A program made the position numbers and the translations under genes. From Candidatus Kapaibacterium sp. (GTDB lineage: Bacteria > Bacteroidota > Ignavibacteria > Kapaibacteriales > UBA2268), in the NCBI GenBank assembly GCA_026418625.1, contig JAOABA010000049.1, forward strand, positions 124,001 to 188,000: a stretch of DNA of 64,000 nucleotides. Direction: 5' to 3'. Position 1 is the first letter of the stretch. Every line of letters begins with the position of its first letter. The notes beneath the pieces are model-generated. The model was given only the letters and a program-made list of their open reading frames with translations. It ran no database searches and was not told the origin of the DNA. Shown here piece by piece: positions 1-8,719 of this stretch.

Positions 1-84
1 ATGCTGGATGTCCAGACTGCTCAACACCATATGATCTTTGGTTTATTGCTCTCTATTGGTATATTAATTTCATACTTTATATGA
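1..84 (+). CDS. C-terminal end of an integral membrane protein (partial)
   Basis: An open frame enters at the window edge and stops at 82-84. The 27 visible residues end in one hydrophobic segment (MIFGLLLSIGILISYFI), so this is probably the last membrane span of a polytopic protein. The in-frame ATG at base 1 is more likely internal than a start. The stop overlaps the next ATG by four bases (ATGA), which suggests one operon with translational coupling to the CPBP protease. Too little is visible to name a family. Confidence 0.5.
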   Translation: MLDVQTAQHHMIFGLLLSIGILISYFI

Positions 85-701
85 TTAAAGTAATTATAGG
101 TTGCTTAATAGCAACAGTATTCTGGTTTTTAATGTTTTTTCCTGCAACAGCCCAAAACTTAAACTTTTGGGCTGTGATGATTATTGCGACCTCAACCTTG
201 ACTTTATATAGTCTTTATTTTCAAAGAAAAAATTTAAAAGAACTTTTCCAGTTTAAAATTAAATTTATTTTTTATGGAATCTTTTCGGCGTTTATCCTCT
301 ATTTAATTTTTTACTTTGGTAATTTTATATCACAATTATTATTTGATTTTGCAAACCATCAGATATCAAATATTTATAAAACTAAAGATCAGGCTGATAA
401 TTTATTTATTGGATTAGCTTTATTCCTTTTGATAGGACCTGCTGAAGAAATTTTCTGGCGAGGTTTTGTTCAAAATTCTCTCGAACAAAAATACGGCGCA
501 TTTCCTGCTTATATCATAGCTACTCTTATATATGGATTTGTTCATATATGGGCTTTCAACTTGATTTTACTTCTAGCAGCTTTGATTTGTGGGTTCTTCT
601 GGGGCTTCATTTATATGAAGACAAAATCTCTTTTACCAGTGATTATTTCCCACTCTTTGTGGGATTTATTCATCTTCATTATCATTCCAATAAATAATTA
701 A
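81..701 (+). CDS. CPBP family intramembrane metalloprotease
   Basis: A 206-residue polytopic membrane protein with about six hydrophobic spans. It carries the three CPBP (Abi/Rce1) motifs in order: EExxxR (E122, E123, R127 in 'AEEIFWRGF'), the FxxxH-type motif with H155 ('YGFVH'), and HxxxD (H191, D195 in 'SHSLWD'). In this family the Glu and His residues hold the catalytic metal inside the membrane. Bacterial members are often linked to peptide maturation or immunity, but the substrate cannot be told here. The start overlaps the upstream stop by four bases. Family assignment is firm; the biological role is open. Confidence 0.9.
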   Translation: MIKVIIGCLIATVFWFLMFFPATAQNLNFWAVMIIATSTLTLYSLYFQRKNLKELFQFKIKFIFYGIFSAFILYLIFYFGNFISQLLFDFANHQISNIYKTKDQADNLFIGLALFLLIGPAEEIFWRGFVQNSLEQKYGAFPAYIIATLIYGFVHIWAFNLILLLAALICGFFWGFIYMKTKSLLPVIISHSLWDLFIFIIIPINN

Positions 702-781
702 TATTTGAATGTAATTATTTATGCTTGTTAATCAAATCTTTATTATATTGCTCTTTGAAATTTAATTTAAATTGCGGCTAA

Positions 782-1405
782 ATGTATTTACAAGGACTAT
801 TTCCTCTAAACTTGGTTTTATTTCCAAACTCGGTCATAAAACTTCATATTTTTGAAGAACGATATAAGTTATTAATAAATCAATGTGTTGAGAGTGATAA
901 CTTTTTTGGCATCAATTTAATTGTATCTTCTAAAATATTTGAAATCGGGACATCTGCGAAAGTAATAGAAATTACCAAAGTTTACGAAGATAAAAGAATG
1001 GATATTTTAGTAAAAGGCTTTTCGAGGTATTTATTAAGGAATTATTCCCAAACAAGTTATGGTTATCTTACTGGTGAATATGAAGAATTCATTGATAGGA
1101 AAGAATTTGTTGTTCCGACTCTAATAGACCAATGCTTTGATCTGTTCTCAAAGATTATCGAAAAGTCTGGTCTTAGCCATTTTGAATTTTCAGACTTAAC
1201 CAGTTACAATCAAAACTTGTCTTATGTGTTTGCACAAAAAATTGGACTTAATACAATTCAAAAATATAAATTATTATCATTAGACTCTGAAAATGACAGA
1301 TTAATGTTTATTATTGAACATTTAAACAAAATACTACCCATTCTTGAACCTGATGATTTAACAAAAAAATTAATCAAAAATGATGGATATGTCAAATACT
1401 TTTGA
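782..1405 (+). CDS. Stand-alone Lon N-terminal (LON substrate-binding) domain protein
   Basis: A 207-residue protein opening with 'LFPLNLVLFPNSVIKLHIFE' (residues 6-25), the hallmark of the ATP-dependent protease La N-terminal domain. There is no AAA+ ATPase or Ser-Lys protease domain, and the length fits a single LON domain plus a helical tail. Such single-domain proteins are common in bacteria and are presumed to bind unfolded polypeptides, but their function is not settled. The 3' end overlaps folP by 26 bases, which implies co-transcription. Confidence 0.88.
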   Translation: MYLQGLFPLNLVLFPNSVIKLHIFEERYKLLINQCVESDNFFGINLIVSSKIFEIGTSAKVIEITKVYEDKRMDILVKGFSRYLLRNYSQTSYGYLTGEYEEFIDRKEFVVPTLIDQCFDLFSKIIEKSGLSHFEFSDLTSYNQNLSYVFAQKIGLNTIQKYKLLSLDSENDRLMFIIEHLNKILPILEPDDLTKKLIKNDGYVKYF

Positions 1406-2216
1406 ACAACCAAAATTTCCAAAAATTATGGGGATTTTGAATGTAACACCTGACTCTTTTTCTGATGGTGGTTTGTATTATTCCATCCAATCTGCAACTG
1501 AATATGCCTTAAAAATGTTAGAGATGGGGGCTGATATTATTGACATTGGCGGAGAAAGCACAAGACCTTTTTCTGAACCAGTTTCCGCAGAAACTGAAAT
1601 TAAGAGAGTGATACCCGTTATTGAAAACATTTTGAAACATTATCCTGATGCTTGTCTTTCGATTGATACAACTAAATATGATGTTGCTTTCGCTGCTGTC
1701 GAAACTGGAGTAAAAATTATTAATGATGTATCAGGTTTGAAAAATGATATGAGATTAGCTGCTTTAGCTGGTTATTATAATATTCCTATAATAATTATGC
1801 ATATGAAAGGTAATCCTCAAAATATGCAAATGGACCCCACTTATACCAATTTACTAACAGAAATATTTGACACCTTAGAAAAACAGATTAATCTTGCCCG
1901 TTCTTTAGGAGCAAATAAAATTTACGCTGATGTTGGAATTGGTTTTGGAAAAACTTATGAGCATAATATTGAGCTTCTAAAGAATCATAGATATTTTCTT
2001 GATCTTAATGTTCCTCTGGTTTTGGGTCTATCAAGAAAATCTTTTATCGGAAAAATGCTGGACATACCTAATCCTCTTGATAGAGATATTCCTACAGTAT
2101 TAATTCATTCCCTATTACTAAATTCTGGTGCTTCAATTATAAGAGTCCATAATGTAAATAATTTTATTATACTCAAAAAAATATATTTATCATTATTCGA
2201 GGATGAAAAAGTATAA
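1380..2216 (+). CDS. folP: Dihydropteroate synthase
   Basis: Condenses 6-hydroxymethyl-7,8-dihydropterin diphosphate with p-aminobenzoate in folate synthesis (cytosol). The 278 residues contain the pterin-binding signature 'MGILNVTPDSFSDGG' (about 17-31), 'DIGGESTRP', the 'SIDTTK' strand, 'INDVSG', the 'MHMKGNPQNMQ' loop, 'DVGIGFGKT' and 'LGLSRKSFIG', together covering the whole TIM barrel at normal length. Three ATGs (1380, 1383, 1389) lie at the start inside the preceding gene, so the exact start is uncertain by a few codons. No other folate gene is adjacent; the SDR gene at 55956 resembles pterin reductases but is far away. Confidence 0.97.
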   Translation: MMDMSNTFEQPKFPKIMGILNVTPDSFSDGGLYYSIQSATEYALKMLEMGADIIDIGGESTRPFSEPVSAETEIKRVIPVIENILKHYPDACLSIDTTKYDVAFAAVETGVKIINDVSGLKNDMRLAALAGYYNIPIIIMHMKGNPQNMQMDPTYTNLLTEIFDTLEKQINLARSLGANKIYADVGIGFGKTYEHNIELLKNHRYFLDLNVPLVLGLSRKSFIGKMLDIPNPLDRDIPTVLIHSLLLNSGASIIRVHNVNNFIILKKIYLSLFEDEKV

Positions 2217-2298
2217 ATTTTTTATTTTTTAAAAAAAATTTTAAAAAAATCAATTTTTTTTGAGACCTTTTTGCCTTTTATGTGTTTAATATAATGAG

Positions 2299-3366
2299 AT
2301 GTGCAAAAATTTAAAAATATTGTTTTTTTTAACATTTTTATTGGCAATAAATTCTTGTGATTATTGCAATACAGGTGGTTACGTGCCTCCAGAAGAATCT
2401 GATATTTACTTTTCTTCTACTGGAGTTAATGGATTAAGTCCCGGTATGTTTAGAATAAATAAAGATGGCTCAAAATTTAGAGAAATACTCCCAAATGGAT
2501 TATTATATTCACCCCCAACTAAAACTGGAATTAAAAAAATTGCTTATTTAATTGATGATCCTTCAGGTAGAAGATACATTGCTACTTGCGAGATAGACGG
2601 AAAAAATATTTTATACGTTCCAACTGAACCAGCAACTGTCCCATATCAGCAACCAACAATTTCATCAGATGGTAAATGTATTTCATACATTCTTGGAACA
2701 AGAGAGTTATGGTTATATAAAAGTATAACAAAACAATATCGTCTGTCCTCGAGATTTGCACTTGAAACATTTCAGGCATTTTCACCTGATGGAACAAAAA
2801 TTGCTTTCTATGAAGCGGATGATATCGAAACTGAATTCACAATTAGAGTTATTGATGTTACTTATGATCCACCTAAAGAAATTATGAGAAAAAAATTTGA
2901 GGATGGCTTGCGATTATGGAAAGGACTTGCTACTATAAGTTGGACCAAGGACAATCAATTTATTATTTATGTAAATTCAGTTTCACCAACAATTGATATT
3001 ATTAATATTACTGATATTAACAACCCTGATTACACTGAAAGTTATGAGATAGCAGGTATAGGGGCTTATATGCCATCATTATCTAACTCTAAGGACAGGC
3101 TCACTTTTGCAGGGCGAGATGGTAATATATGGATAAGAAATTTATCCAAAATTACTCCAAAATATATTAATCTAACTGAAAGTGGTAATGTTAGCTTTAA
3201 TCTATATCCTAAATGGTCAAATGACGATAATTTCATATTGTATAATAAATACTTTAAGGATGATTTAAATCCATTAAGCTCTAATTTAGAAATTGTTAAG
3301 ACTGACTCAACAAAAAAAATAACTGTTTTATGTAATAATTCCTTTATCGGATTTTGGAATAGGTAA
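2299..3366 (+). CDS. TolB-like beta-propeller lipoprotein
   Basis: A 355-residue secreted lipoprotein: signal peptide with lipobox 'LAINSC' (Cys at about residue 20), followed by repeated propeller blades of the WD40-like PD40/TolB type ('YFSSTGVNGLSPGMFRIN', 'PTISSDGKCISYILG', 'AFSPDGTKIAFYE', 'PKWSNDDNFILYN'). Such propellers usually act in protein-protein contacts in the periplasm or at the cell surface. The next gene, an ECF sigma factor, starts four bases after the stop, so this lipoprotein may be the sensory or target component of that sigma operon; that link is inferred. Confidence 0.8.
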   Translation: MCKNLKILFFLTFLLAINSCDYCNTGGYVPPEESDIYFSSTGVNGLSPGMFRINKDGSKFREILPNGLLYSPPTKTGIKKIAYLIDDPSGRRYIATCEIDGKNILYVPTEPATVPYQQPTISSDGKCISYILGTRELWLYKSITKQYRLSSRFALETFQAFSPDGTKIAFYEADDIETEFTIRVIDVTYDPPKEIMRKKFEDGLRLWKGLATISWTKDNQFIIYVNSVSPTIDIINITDINNPDYTESYEIAGIGAYMPSLSNSKDRLTFAGRDGNIWIRNLSKITPKYINLTESGNVSFNLYPKWSNDDNFILYNKYFKDDLNPLSSNLEIVKTDSTKKITVLCNNSFIGFWNR

Positions 3367-3370
3367 AAAA

Positions 3371-3922
3371 TTGAATAAATATTCTCATTATAGTGATTAT
3401 CAACTTACAGAACTATTAAAAGGTAATAAAAATGATTCTGAAAAAGCTTTTACTGAAATCTATACTCGCTATTCACACCGTTTATATGCTTATTGCTTAA
3501 GAATGGTGGGAAATACAGAAGATGCAAGTGATATTTTTCAGGAATGTTTTTTAAAATTTTATAATAGTTCAAAAAACGAAGCATATATTGATAATATAAG
3601 AGCTTATTTATTCAGAATTGCACGTAACCTTTGCATTAACAAAAAAAGAAGCCATAAACATTTTAGTGTTTTGAATGATGATAATTTGATAAGTTCTGAC
3701 ACTGACTATGCTGACAAAGAGTTAATGGATATTCTGATTTCAAGTCTTGATGTTCTTGATTTTGAATATCGTGAAGTTTTTATTTTAAGGCAATTTCAAG
3801 GTCTATCTTATAAGGAAATAGCCGAAATTACTGGTGAACCTCTCTCCACACTTAAAAACAGAGTCTGGAGAGCAAAAGAAAAACTTAAAACTATTTTAAC
3901 TCATTATTTAGAAGATATTTAA
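3371..3922 (+). CDS. ECF-type RNA polymerase sigma-70 family factor
   Basis: A 183-residue two-domain sigma factor. Region 2 spans about residues 24-90 ('RMVGNTEDASDIFQECFLKF' for -10 recognition/core binding) and region 4 about 120-175, a helix-turn-helix ('QGLSYKEIAEITGEPLSTLK'). It lacks regions 1 and 3, as is normal for ECF factors. The start is a TTG at 3371; no in-frame ATG precedes region 2. It sits four bases after the TolB-like lipoprotein gene and 19 bases before a membrane protein with an anti-sigma-like N-terminus, so it is probably controlled by that protein. Confidence 0.93.
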   Translation: MNKYSHYSDYQLTELLKGNKNDSEKAFTEIYTRYSHRLYAYCLRMVGNTEDASDIFQECFLKFYNSSKNEAYIDNIRAYLFRIARNLCINKKRSHKHFSVLNDDNLISSDTDYADKELMDILISSLDVLDFEYREVFILRQFQGLSYKEIAEITGEPLSTLKNRVWRAKEKLKTILTHYLEDI

Positions 3923-3941
3923 AACTATATAGATTTTTATT

Positions 3942-5213
3942 ATGAGCTACTCAAAATTAATACACGATTATTTAGATGGTGAACTGAATGCAAGTCAACA
4001 AGACCTGCTTTTCAGTGAATTAGCTCACAATACTGAGCTACGCCAAGAGTTCAACCAACAGGTTAGATTGCAAACTCTTGCCCAAAGCGACTTGCCTTCT
4101 ATAACACCACCTACAGACGCAGCTAATGCTGTTTTTGCAAAGTTGGGGTTTAGCATTCCAAATTCGGATTTTGCTAATAATTTCGTTAATAACAAACCCA
4201 CCCCAACTGTATTATTGTGGAAATCCACTTTTGATTTTTTGAAAAAAAGATTTCCTACATTTCTCACATCAGTGCTTTCGGCAACCATAACAGCCTTAAT
4301 ATTTTTATATTTTCTTAACAATAACTTATTGCTTGATAATGCAAATCTTAGTGGACCAAGCAGGATGGTGGTTTCAACTAATACTAATGAGCTTCAAACT
4401 GCAAATATTCCTAATGCTTTAGTAACAAATCAATTAACAAGAAATATTAGTCAGGATGATTTTGAAAAATTATTCTCAAAAGCCTTGGCAGATTATTTCG
4501 CAGCTAATCCGATTAACCTAAATACTAATGCTCAGGACTCAAAAATTGCTGAGCAGAATGTAAAATCATTATCAAATGATAATTTAATTGATAATTTTAA
4601 CAGAAATAATTATCTCCAAACAAATACTTATCAAAACAAATTACCATTAGTTGTTTTACCAAATTCAGAATCTAATACGAAAAATAGAGATTTTGTATCA
4701 TCAGAAAATCTCTCAAGCAACGCTCTTGATGAACTAAGCTTATCAATAAGAAGTTTTACATCTCAATCCTCAACAAAAATTAATGTTCCTTCGAACGCTA
4801 ATCCTTGGTTCAATAATATGGCTTTATCAATAGGATATAATCTTAATAAATATCACTCATTTGGATTAGAAGTCGGACAAGAGCAGTTTGCCCAAAGATT
4901 TCAAAAAACTGAATTTGACTTGACATCAACTTATGAACAAAATCCATTATTATTCTGGTATGGTGGTTACTACAGATTTAGTTATCCAGATATTATTTTT
5001 AATGAAAAAATATTCCCATTTGCACAGATTTTTGGTGGTGCCACTTCAGTTGGTCCTGTTATAAAATCACAGCTTGGAATTCAATATAAACCCGATAAAA
5101 GAGTAACTTTCATACTTGGCGGTGAAATGACCAAATTACTTTATAAACTCCAAAATAACATTTATAATACTGATAAATTTGGGATAACTTACGGAATTTC
5201 GATTCAATATTGA
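3942..5213 (+). CDS. Putative anti-sigma factor with outer-membrane beta-barrel-like C-terminal domain
   Basis: 423 residues in three parts. Residues 1-45 ('LIHDYLDGELNASQQDLLF') resemble the cytosolic sigma-binding helix region of anti-sigma factors but have no zinc-binding His/Cys. Residues about 106-126 form one transmembrane helix preceded by basic residues (KKR). Residues about 130-285 are a polar Asn/Ser/Gln-rich linker. Residues about 288-423 show alternating amphipathic strands rich in Gly and aromatic residues and end in 'GISIQY', as outer-membrane barrels do. A polypeptide running from cytosol to outer membrane is inferred. Related barrel-bearing proteins next to ECF factors occur in Bacteroidota, so the architecture may not be unique. 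Confidence 0.65.
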   Translation: MSYSKLIHDYLDGELNASQQDLLFSELAHNTELRQEFNQQVRLQTLAQSDLPSITPPTDAANAVFAKLGFSIPNSDFANNFVNNKPTPTVLLWKSTFDFLKKRFPTFLTSVLSATITALIFLYFLNNNLLLDNANLSGPSRMVVSTNTNELQTANIPNALVTNQLTRNISQDDFEKLFSKALADYFAANPINLNTNAQDSKIAEQNVKSLSNDNLIDNFNRNNYLQTNTYQNKLPLVVLPNSESNTKNRDFVSSENLSSNALDELSLSIRSFTSQSSTKINVPSNANPWFNNMALSIGYNLNKYHSFGLEVGQEQFAQRFQKTEFDLTSTYEQNPLLFWYGGYYRFSYPDIIFNEKIFPFAQIFGGATSVGPVIKSQLGIQYKPDKRVTFILGGEMTKLLYKLQNNIYNTDKFGITYGISIQY

Positions 5214-5920
5214 AAAAAGTATATTTAATATTGTTATCCTTAATTTTGTTCTGGGGTTGCGAGTGTGTTACTGAAATTGATACACCTAAAAACATATCTC
5301 CCTCGACTTATGCTCATTTAATGACTGTAACAGCTTTGCCGGAATTTGATGAATTAAAAATTTTCAATGAATTCTGGCAAAAGCCATTTTACATTTTCTA
5401 TCAAAACGATGGGAATAACTATCAATACAAGGATATTACTTATGGTTTGAATAATATTAGGGTTATGACTCGAAAAGATTCAGTCATATTTAATTCAACT
5501 ATATCTCTTGAAAAAACTAAATATTATACATTCATAATTTTTGGCTCTAAGCAACGTGTCCAAGCAATGTTATTAAGGGATTCCATTTTTAATTACAAGA
5601 AAAGTAATGCTTATTTTCGTTGTATTCATACGTCCAGCGACGCCCCACAAGTAAATTTTATTATTAATTCCAACTACCCTATTATTTATTCACTTCCTTA
5701 TAGAACAAATTCTAATTTTACTCCGGTTGTCCCCGGAATTTATTCTATCAAAATAAATGATGCTATAACTGACAGCACCCTGACAAGTATAAAAAAATTT
5801 GAATTTAAGGAAGGTTTCTTATATTCACTCATTTTAAGAGGTTATTCCGAAGGTAAAGGAAGTAAAACATTAGAATGTCAGATTGTCGAAAGCGATGAGT
5901 TCTATAAAAAAAGTGAATAA
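5210..5920 (+). CDS. DUF4397 domain lipoprotein
   Basis: A 236-residue lipoprotein: signal peptide with lipobox 'LFWGC' (Cys at about residue 17), then a DUF4397-like region at about 130-215 ('RCIHTSSDAPQVNFIINSN', followed by 'VVPGIYSIKI' and 'EGFLYSLILRG'). DUF4397 proteins are extracytoplasmic beta-sandwiches of unknown function. The start is a TTG whose last two bases belong to the preceding TGA stop (TTGA), a four-base overlap that implies coupling to the anti-sigma-like gene. It is the last gene of the sigma cluster; rnpB follows on the other strand. Confidence 0.7.
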   Translation: MKKVYLILLSLILFWGCECVTEIDTPKNISPSTYAHLMTVTALPEFDELKIFNEFWQKPFYIFYQNDGNNYQYKDITYGLNNIRVMTRKDSVIFNSTISLEKTKYYTFIIFGSKQRVQAMLLRDSIFNYKKSNAYFRCIHTSSDAPQVNFIINSNYPIIYSLPYRTNSNFTPVVPGIYSIKINDAITDSTLTSIKKFEFKEGFLYSLILRGYSEGKGSKTLECQIVESDEFYKKSE

Positions 5921-5925
5921 AGTTT

Positions 5926-6350
5926 GAATGCAGAGAAAACTGTAAGCCGAATTCTGTCTTCATCATTTTGATGGAGGCAGTTATCAATCTGGGAGTATCG
6001 TCACCGATACCCTCAAGCAGCCTACCCAAATGCAGTCCCAAAGGAATTGAGCGAACAACCCAACATTGCATTAAAGCAATCTGCATTTATATTTGGCCTT
6101 GCTCCATGCAGGGTTTACAAAGCCGATACAGTCACCCATATCGCTGGTGGTCTCTTACACAGCCATTTCACACTTACCTCCTTGACATCTGGCAAGAACC
6201 AGACCGGATTGGCGTTGTATTTTCTGTTGCACTATCCGTCGGCTCGTTCATCACTTGCCGCCTTCGCGTTACGAAGTGCATTGTTCTATGGAGTTCGGAC
6301 TTTCCTCATTAGTAATTTTACTAATGCAACTGCCCGTTTTCCCTGCATTC
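5926..6350 (-). ncRNA. rnpB: RNase P RNA (bacterial type A)
   Basis: Read on the minus strand, the 5' part holds the universal 'GAGGAAAGTCCG' element (plus positions 6296-6307) and the 3' end holds 'ACAGAATTCGGCTTACAG' (5940-5957), the two conserved halves that flank the catalytic core. The ends pair as helix P1: GAATGCAGGGAAAAC at the 5' end with GTTTTCTCTGCATTC at the 3' end. The length of about 425 nt is slightly longer than typical type A RNAs. It processes the 5' leaders of tRNAs and lies just downstream of tRNA-Thr on the same strand. The apparent reading frames here are spurious. Confidence 0.93.
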
Positions 6351-6375
6351 AACTTTTTTCAAATAACTAAATAAG

Positions 6376-6448
6376 AGCCAACAGGCGGACTTGAACCGCC
6401 GACCTGCTCATTACGAGTGAGCTGCTCTACCACCTGAGCTATGTTGGC
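6376..6448 (-). tRNA. tRNA-Thr (anticodon CGU)
   Basis: A full cloverleaf on the minus strand: acceptor GCCAACA/TGTTGGC, D-arm GCTC...GAGC, anticodon arm GCTCA-CTCGTAA-TGAGC with anticodon CGT reading ACG, and T-arm GGCGG-TTCAAGT-CCGCC. The discriminator base is T. The 3' CCA is not encoded. It is followed 25 bases downstream on the same strand by rnpB, so the two RNAs may share a transcript. Confidence 0.95.
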
Positions 6449-6460
6449 ATTAAATAAATT

Positions 6461-6490
6461 AAAAAACCCGTTACAATGTCTTGTAACGGG
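6461..6490 (-). terminator. Rho-independent terminator of the DtxR/MntR-family gene
   Basis: A perfect nine-base stem (CCCGTTACA / TGTAACGGG) with a six-base loop. Read on the minus strand it is followed by a run of six T. It lies 27 bases after the stop of the minus-strand regulator gene and just before tRNA-Thr, so it separates those two transcription units. Confidence 0.85.
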
Positions 6491-6517
6491 ATAATTATTA
6501 AATAATTTTTTTTAAAA

Positions 6518-7177
6518 TTATTGTATTTTAACAAAAATGTTGCTTGCAACTTCATTCCCTATTATTTTTTCTGACCCATTATAAGATATTGTTATTGGAC
6601 CTTTGAAGGGAGCTTTATCAATTACTTTAATCTTTATATTTGGCATTAAATTCATTAATTCAAGGTAAGCCAAGAGCTTTTGGTCTGTATCTGAAAGTCT
6701 GCTTATATAATATTCTCCACCCGGTTCAATTTCTGATAAAGGCTTCTCTTCATACTCAATAATTGTTCCGTCTTTACTTGGTATTGGATGACCGTGTGGA
6801 TCAAATTTCGGTTCGCCTAATAACTTGTTAATTCGTTCAATAAATTCTTCTGAAATATGATGTTCTAATCTGCAAGCTTCATCATGAATTTTATCAAGTG
6901 GAAAGCCCAACATTTCTTTTAAGTAAGTCTCAATTAGCCTATGAAATCTTATTATTTCTAAGGCTACTTTTTCACCTTTTTCTGTTAGCTTAACTCCCTT
7001 GTATGAACTATAATCAACCATACCCATAGTATCTAATCTTTTAATCATTCCAGTAACTGATGCACCGGATACATCCAAATCCTTAGCTATATCTGTAGTT
7101 GAAACTGAATCATCAGGATTTTCCTGTTGAAGTTTATATATAGACTTCAAGTAATCCTGAACAGCTTGACTTATCAT
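6518..7177 (-). CDS. DtxR/MntR-family metal-dependent transcriptional regulator
   Basis: 219 residues with the three-domain DtxR layout. An N-terminal winged helix covers 1-65 ('VSTTDIAKDLDVSGASVTGM', then 'KGVKLTEKG'). A metal-binding/dimerisation domain covers about 66-140 ('EIIRFHRLIETYL', 'DEACRLEHHISEEF', 'DPHGHPIPS' carry the usual His/Glu/Cys ligands). A C-terminal FeoA/SH3-like domain covers about 148-219. It represses metal transporters when loaded with Mn(II) or Fe(II). No transporter gene is adjacent, so the regulon is elsewhere. The divergent neighbour is a TPR protein. Whether it is iron- or manganese-specific cannot be decided by eye. Confidence 0.92.
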   Translation of the reverse strand: MISQAVQDYLKSIYKLQQENPDDSVSTTDIAKDLDVSGASVTGMIKRLDTMGMVDYSSYKGVKLTEKGEKVALEIIRFHRLIETYLKEMLGFPLDKIHDEACRLEHHISEEFIERINKLLGEPKFDPHGHPIPSKDGTIIEYEEKPLSEIEPGGEYYISRLSDTDQKLLAYLELMNLMPNIKIKVIDKAPFKGPITISYNGSEKIIGNEVASNIFVKIQ

Positions 7178-7395
7178 AAATATTTTCCTTTTATAATCTT
7201 ACAAATTTATTAACGAACTTATAAAAAAATTAATTTTTCAAAAATAACAATAAAATTAATCAAATCTAAATATTTTTTTTAATTAAAAACGTTTATGTAA
7301 ATATAAAATTAACAATATTGAAAATATGTATTCAAAATGTTGCAAAATATAATTTTTACTGAATTGTCTTAAAATTTTCAATAACCTTGGATATT

Positions 7396-8688
7396 ATGAA
7401 AACAAAATTAGTATTCGTATTAATAGTTTTATTAAATTTAAATCTAATTGCACAGGAAGATGTTTGGTTTGCCAGAGGTGAAAAAGCTCTGAGAAATAAT
7501 AATTTTACAGAAGCTATAAATTCATTCTCGAAAGTAATTGAACTTAATAATAAAAATAAACATGCCTTCTACAATCGAGGACTATGCTATTTATATACTT
7601 TCGAATTAGAAAAAGCGATATTCGATTTCACTGAAGTTATTAACCTTGATCCCAAAAATGCTGACGCCTTTAACAATCGAGGTTTATCCTTTATTTATAT
7701 CGGATTACCTGATAGTGCTTTGAACGATTTAAATCAAGCTATTAAACTTGATAACACATTCATAGAAGCCTACATTAATAGAGCAACTGCTCTAATTGAG
7801 CTCAAAAAATATGATGAGGCATTAAAGGATTTATCTTTTGCTACTAAAAATGACCCAAAGAATCCAAGTCCATATAATGAACAAGGTAGAATTTACTACA
7901 AAAAAAAGGAATATAAAAAAGCTATAACAAGCTTTTCTAAAGCTATTGAACTGGGAATGAAGGCTCCTGTTGTTTTTTATAACCGTGGAAACGCCTATTT
8001 CAGAAATAGCCAATTCAAAAAAGCTATTGAAGATTACACCACAGTTCTTAAAACAGATACAACAAACCTTGAAGCTCTTAATAATCGTGCTTTAGCTTAT
8101 GATAGCCTTGGTATGAAGGATTTAGCTGATAAAGATAGAGCTACACTAAGGGCAAGACGTGAATCAGATCCTGATTTCCCACCCATTGAAAAAATTGTTT
8201 TTGAAAAATTTGCTGACCCTACAGAAAGTATTTCTATTGAGTTGCCAGAAAATTGGTTTTTCTTCACAGAATCCGATTCAAATAGCATTACATTAGTTGT
8301 TAGCAAAGACCGAATTAAATCTATAAATGAACCTTTTTTAACCGGTGTCAGACTTACTATTGATAAAAATATGAAGGAAAGATTTGATGTTACTGGTGAT
8401 GATGACTTACTTGAGTTTTGGAAAGGAAGCACAATAAAAAATTCTGTTGAATATCATTTTTACGATATTATTTCTCAAAAACTTTTTAATAGATTTGGTT
8501 ATAGAGGTTTAATGAATACTTCAACTCTCCAAATAACCGAAAATTCCTATAAAATGTCATTATATGAATACGTTTTAGTTCATAATGACAATATTTTTTA
8601 TGCCTATTTTCAGTGTCCGGAAATTCAATTCAAATATTATAAAGATATTTTTGATAAAGCTATTGATAGCCTGTTCGTTAAATTATAA
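7396..8688 (+). CDS. Secreted tetratricopeptide repeat protein
   Basis: I prefer the ATG at 7396 over an in-frame TTG at 7387 because it leaves a compact signal peptide (MKTKLVFVLIVLLNLNLIAQ). About six to seven TPR units follow (residues about 22-250), with the usual 'AFYNRGLCYLYTFELEKAI' and 'AFNNRGLSFIYIGLPDSAL' pattern at 34-residue spacing. A C-terminal globular part (about 265-430, 'ISIELPENWFFFTESDSN') looks like a small alpha/beta domain of the PsbP/DcrB sort, but that is a weak resemblance. Likely a periplasmic scaffold. Transcribed divergently from the DtxR/MntR-family gene. Confidence 0.83.
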   Translation: MKTKLVFVLIVLLNLNLIAQEDVWFARGEKALRNNNFTEAINSFSKVIELNNKNKHAFYNRGLCYLYTFELEKAIFDFTEVINLDPKNADAFNNRGLSFIYIGLPDSALNDLNQAIKLDNTFIEAYINRATALIELKKYDEALKDLSFATKNDPKNPSPYNEQGRIYYKKKEYKKAITSFSKAIELGMKAPVVFYNRGNAYFRNSQFKKAIEDYTTVLKTDTTNLEALNNRALAYDSLGMKDLADKDRATLRARRESDPDFPPIEKIVFEKFADPTESISIELPENWFFFTESDSNSITLVVSKDRIKSINEPFLTGVRLTIDKNMKERFDVTGDDDLLEFWKGSTIKNSVEYHFYDIISQKLFNRFGYRGLMNTSTLQITENSYKMSLYEYVLVHNDNIFYAYFQCPEIQFKYYKDIFDKAIDSLFVKL

Positions 8689-8719
8689 CTTAAACAATTA
8701 ATTACGTTAATTAATAAAA

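Noticed and set aside
5968-6370. Two long plus-strand frames of 114 and 107 codons (5968-6312 and 6047-6370), and a minus-strand frame at 5829-6086
   Set aside because: They lie inside the RNase P RNA gene, whose conserved elements and P1 pairing explain the sequence; composition is that of structured RNA, not protein.
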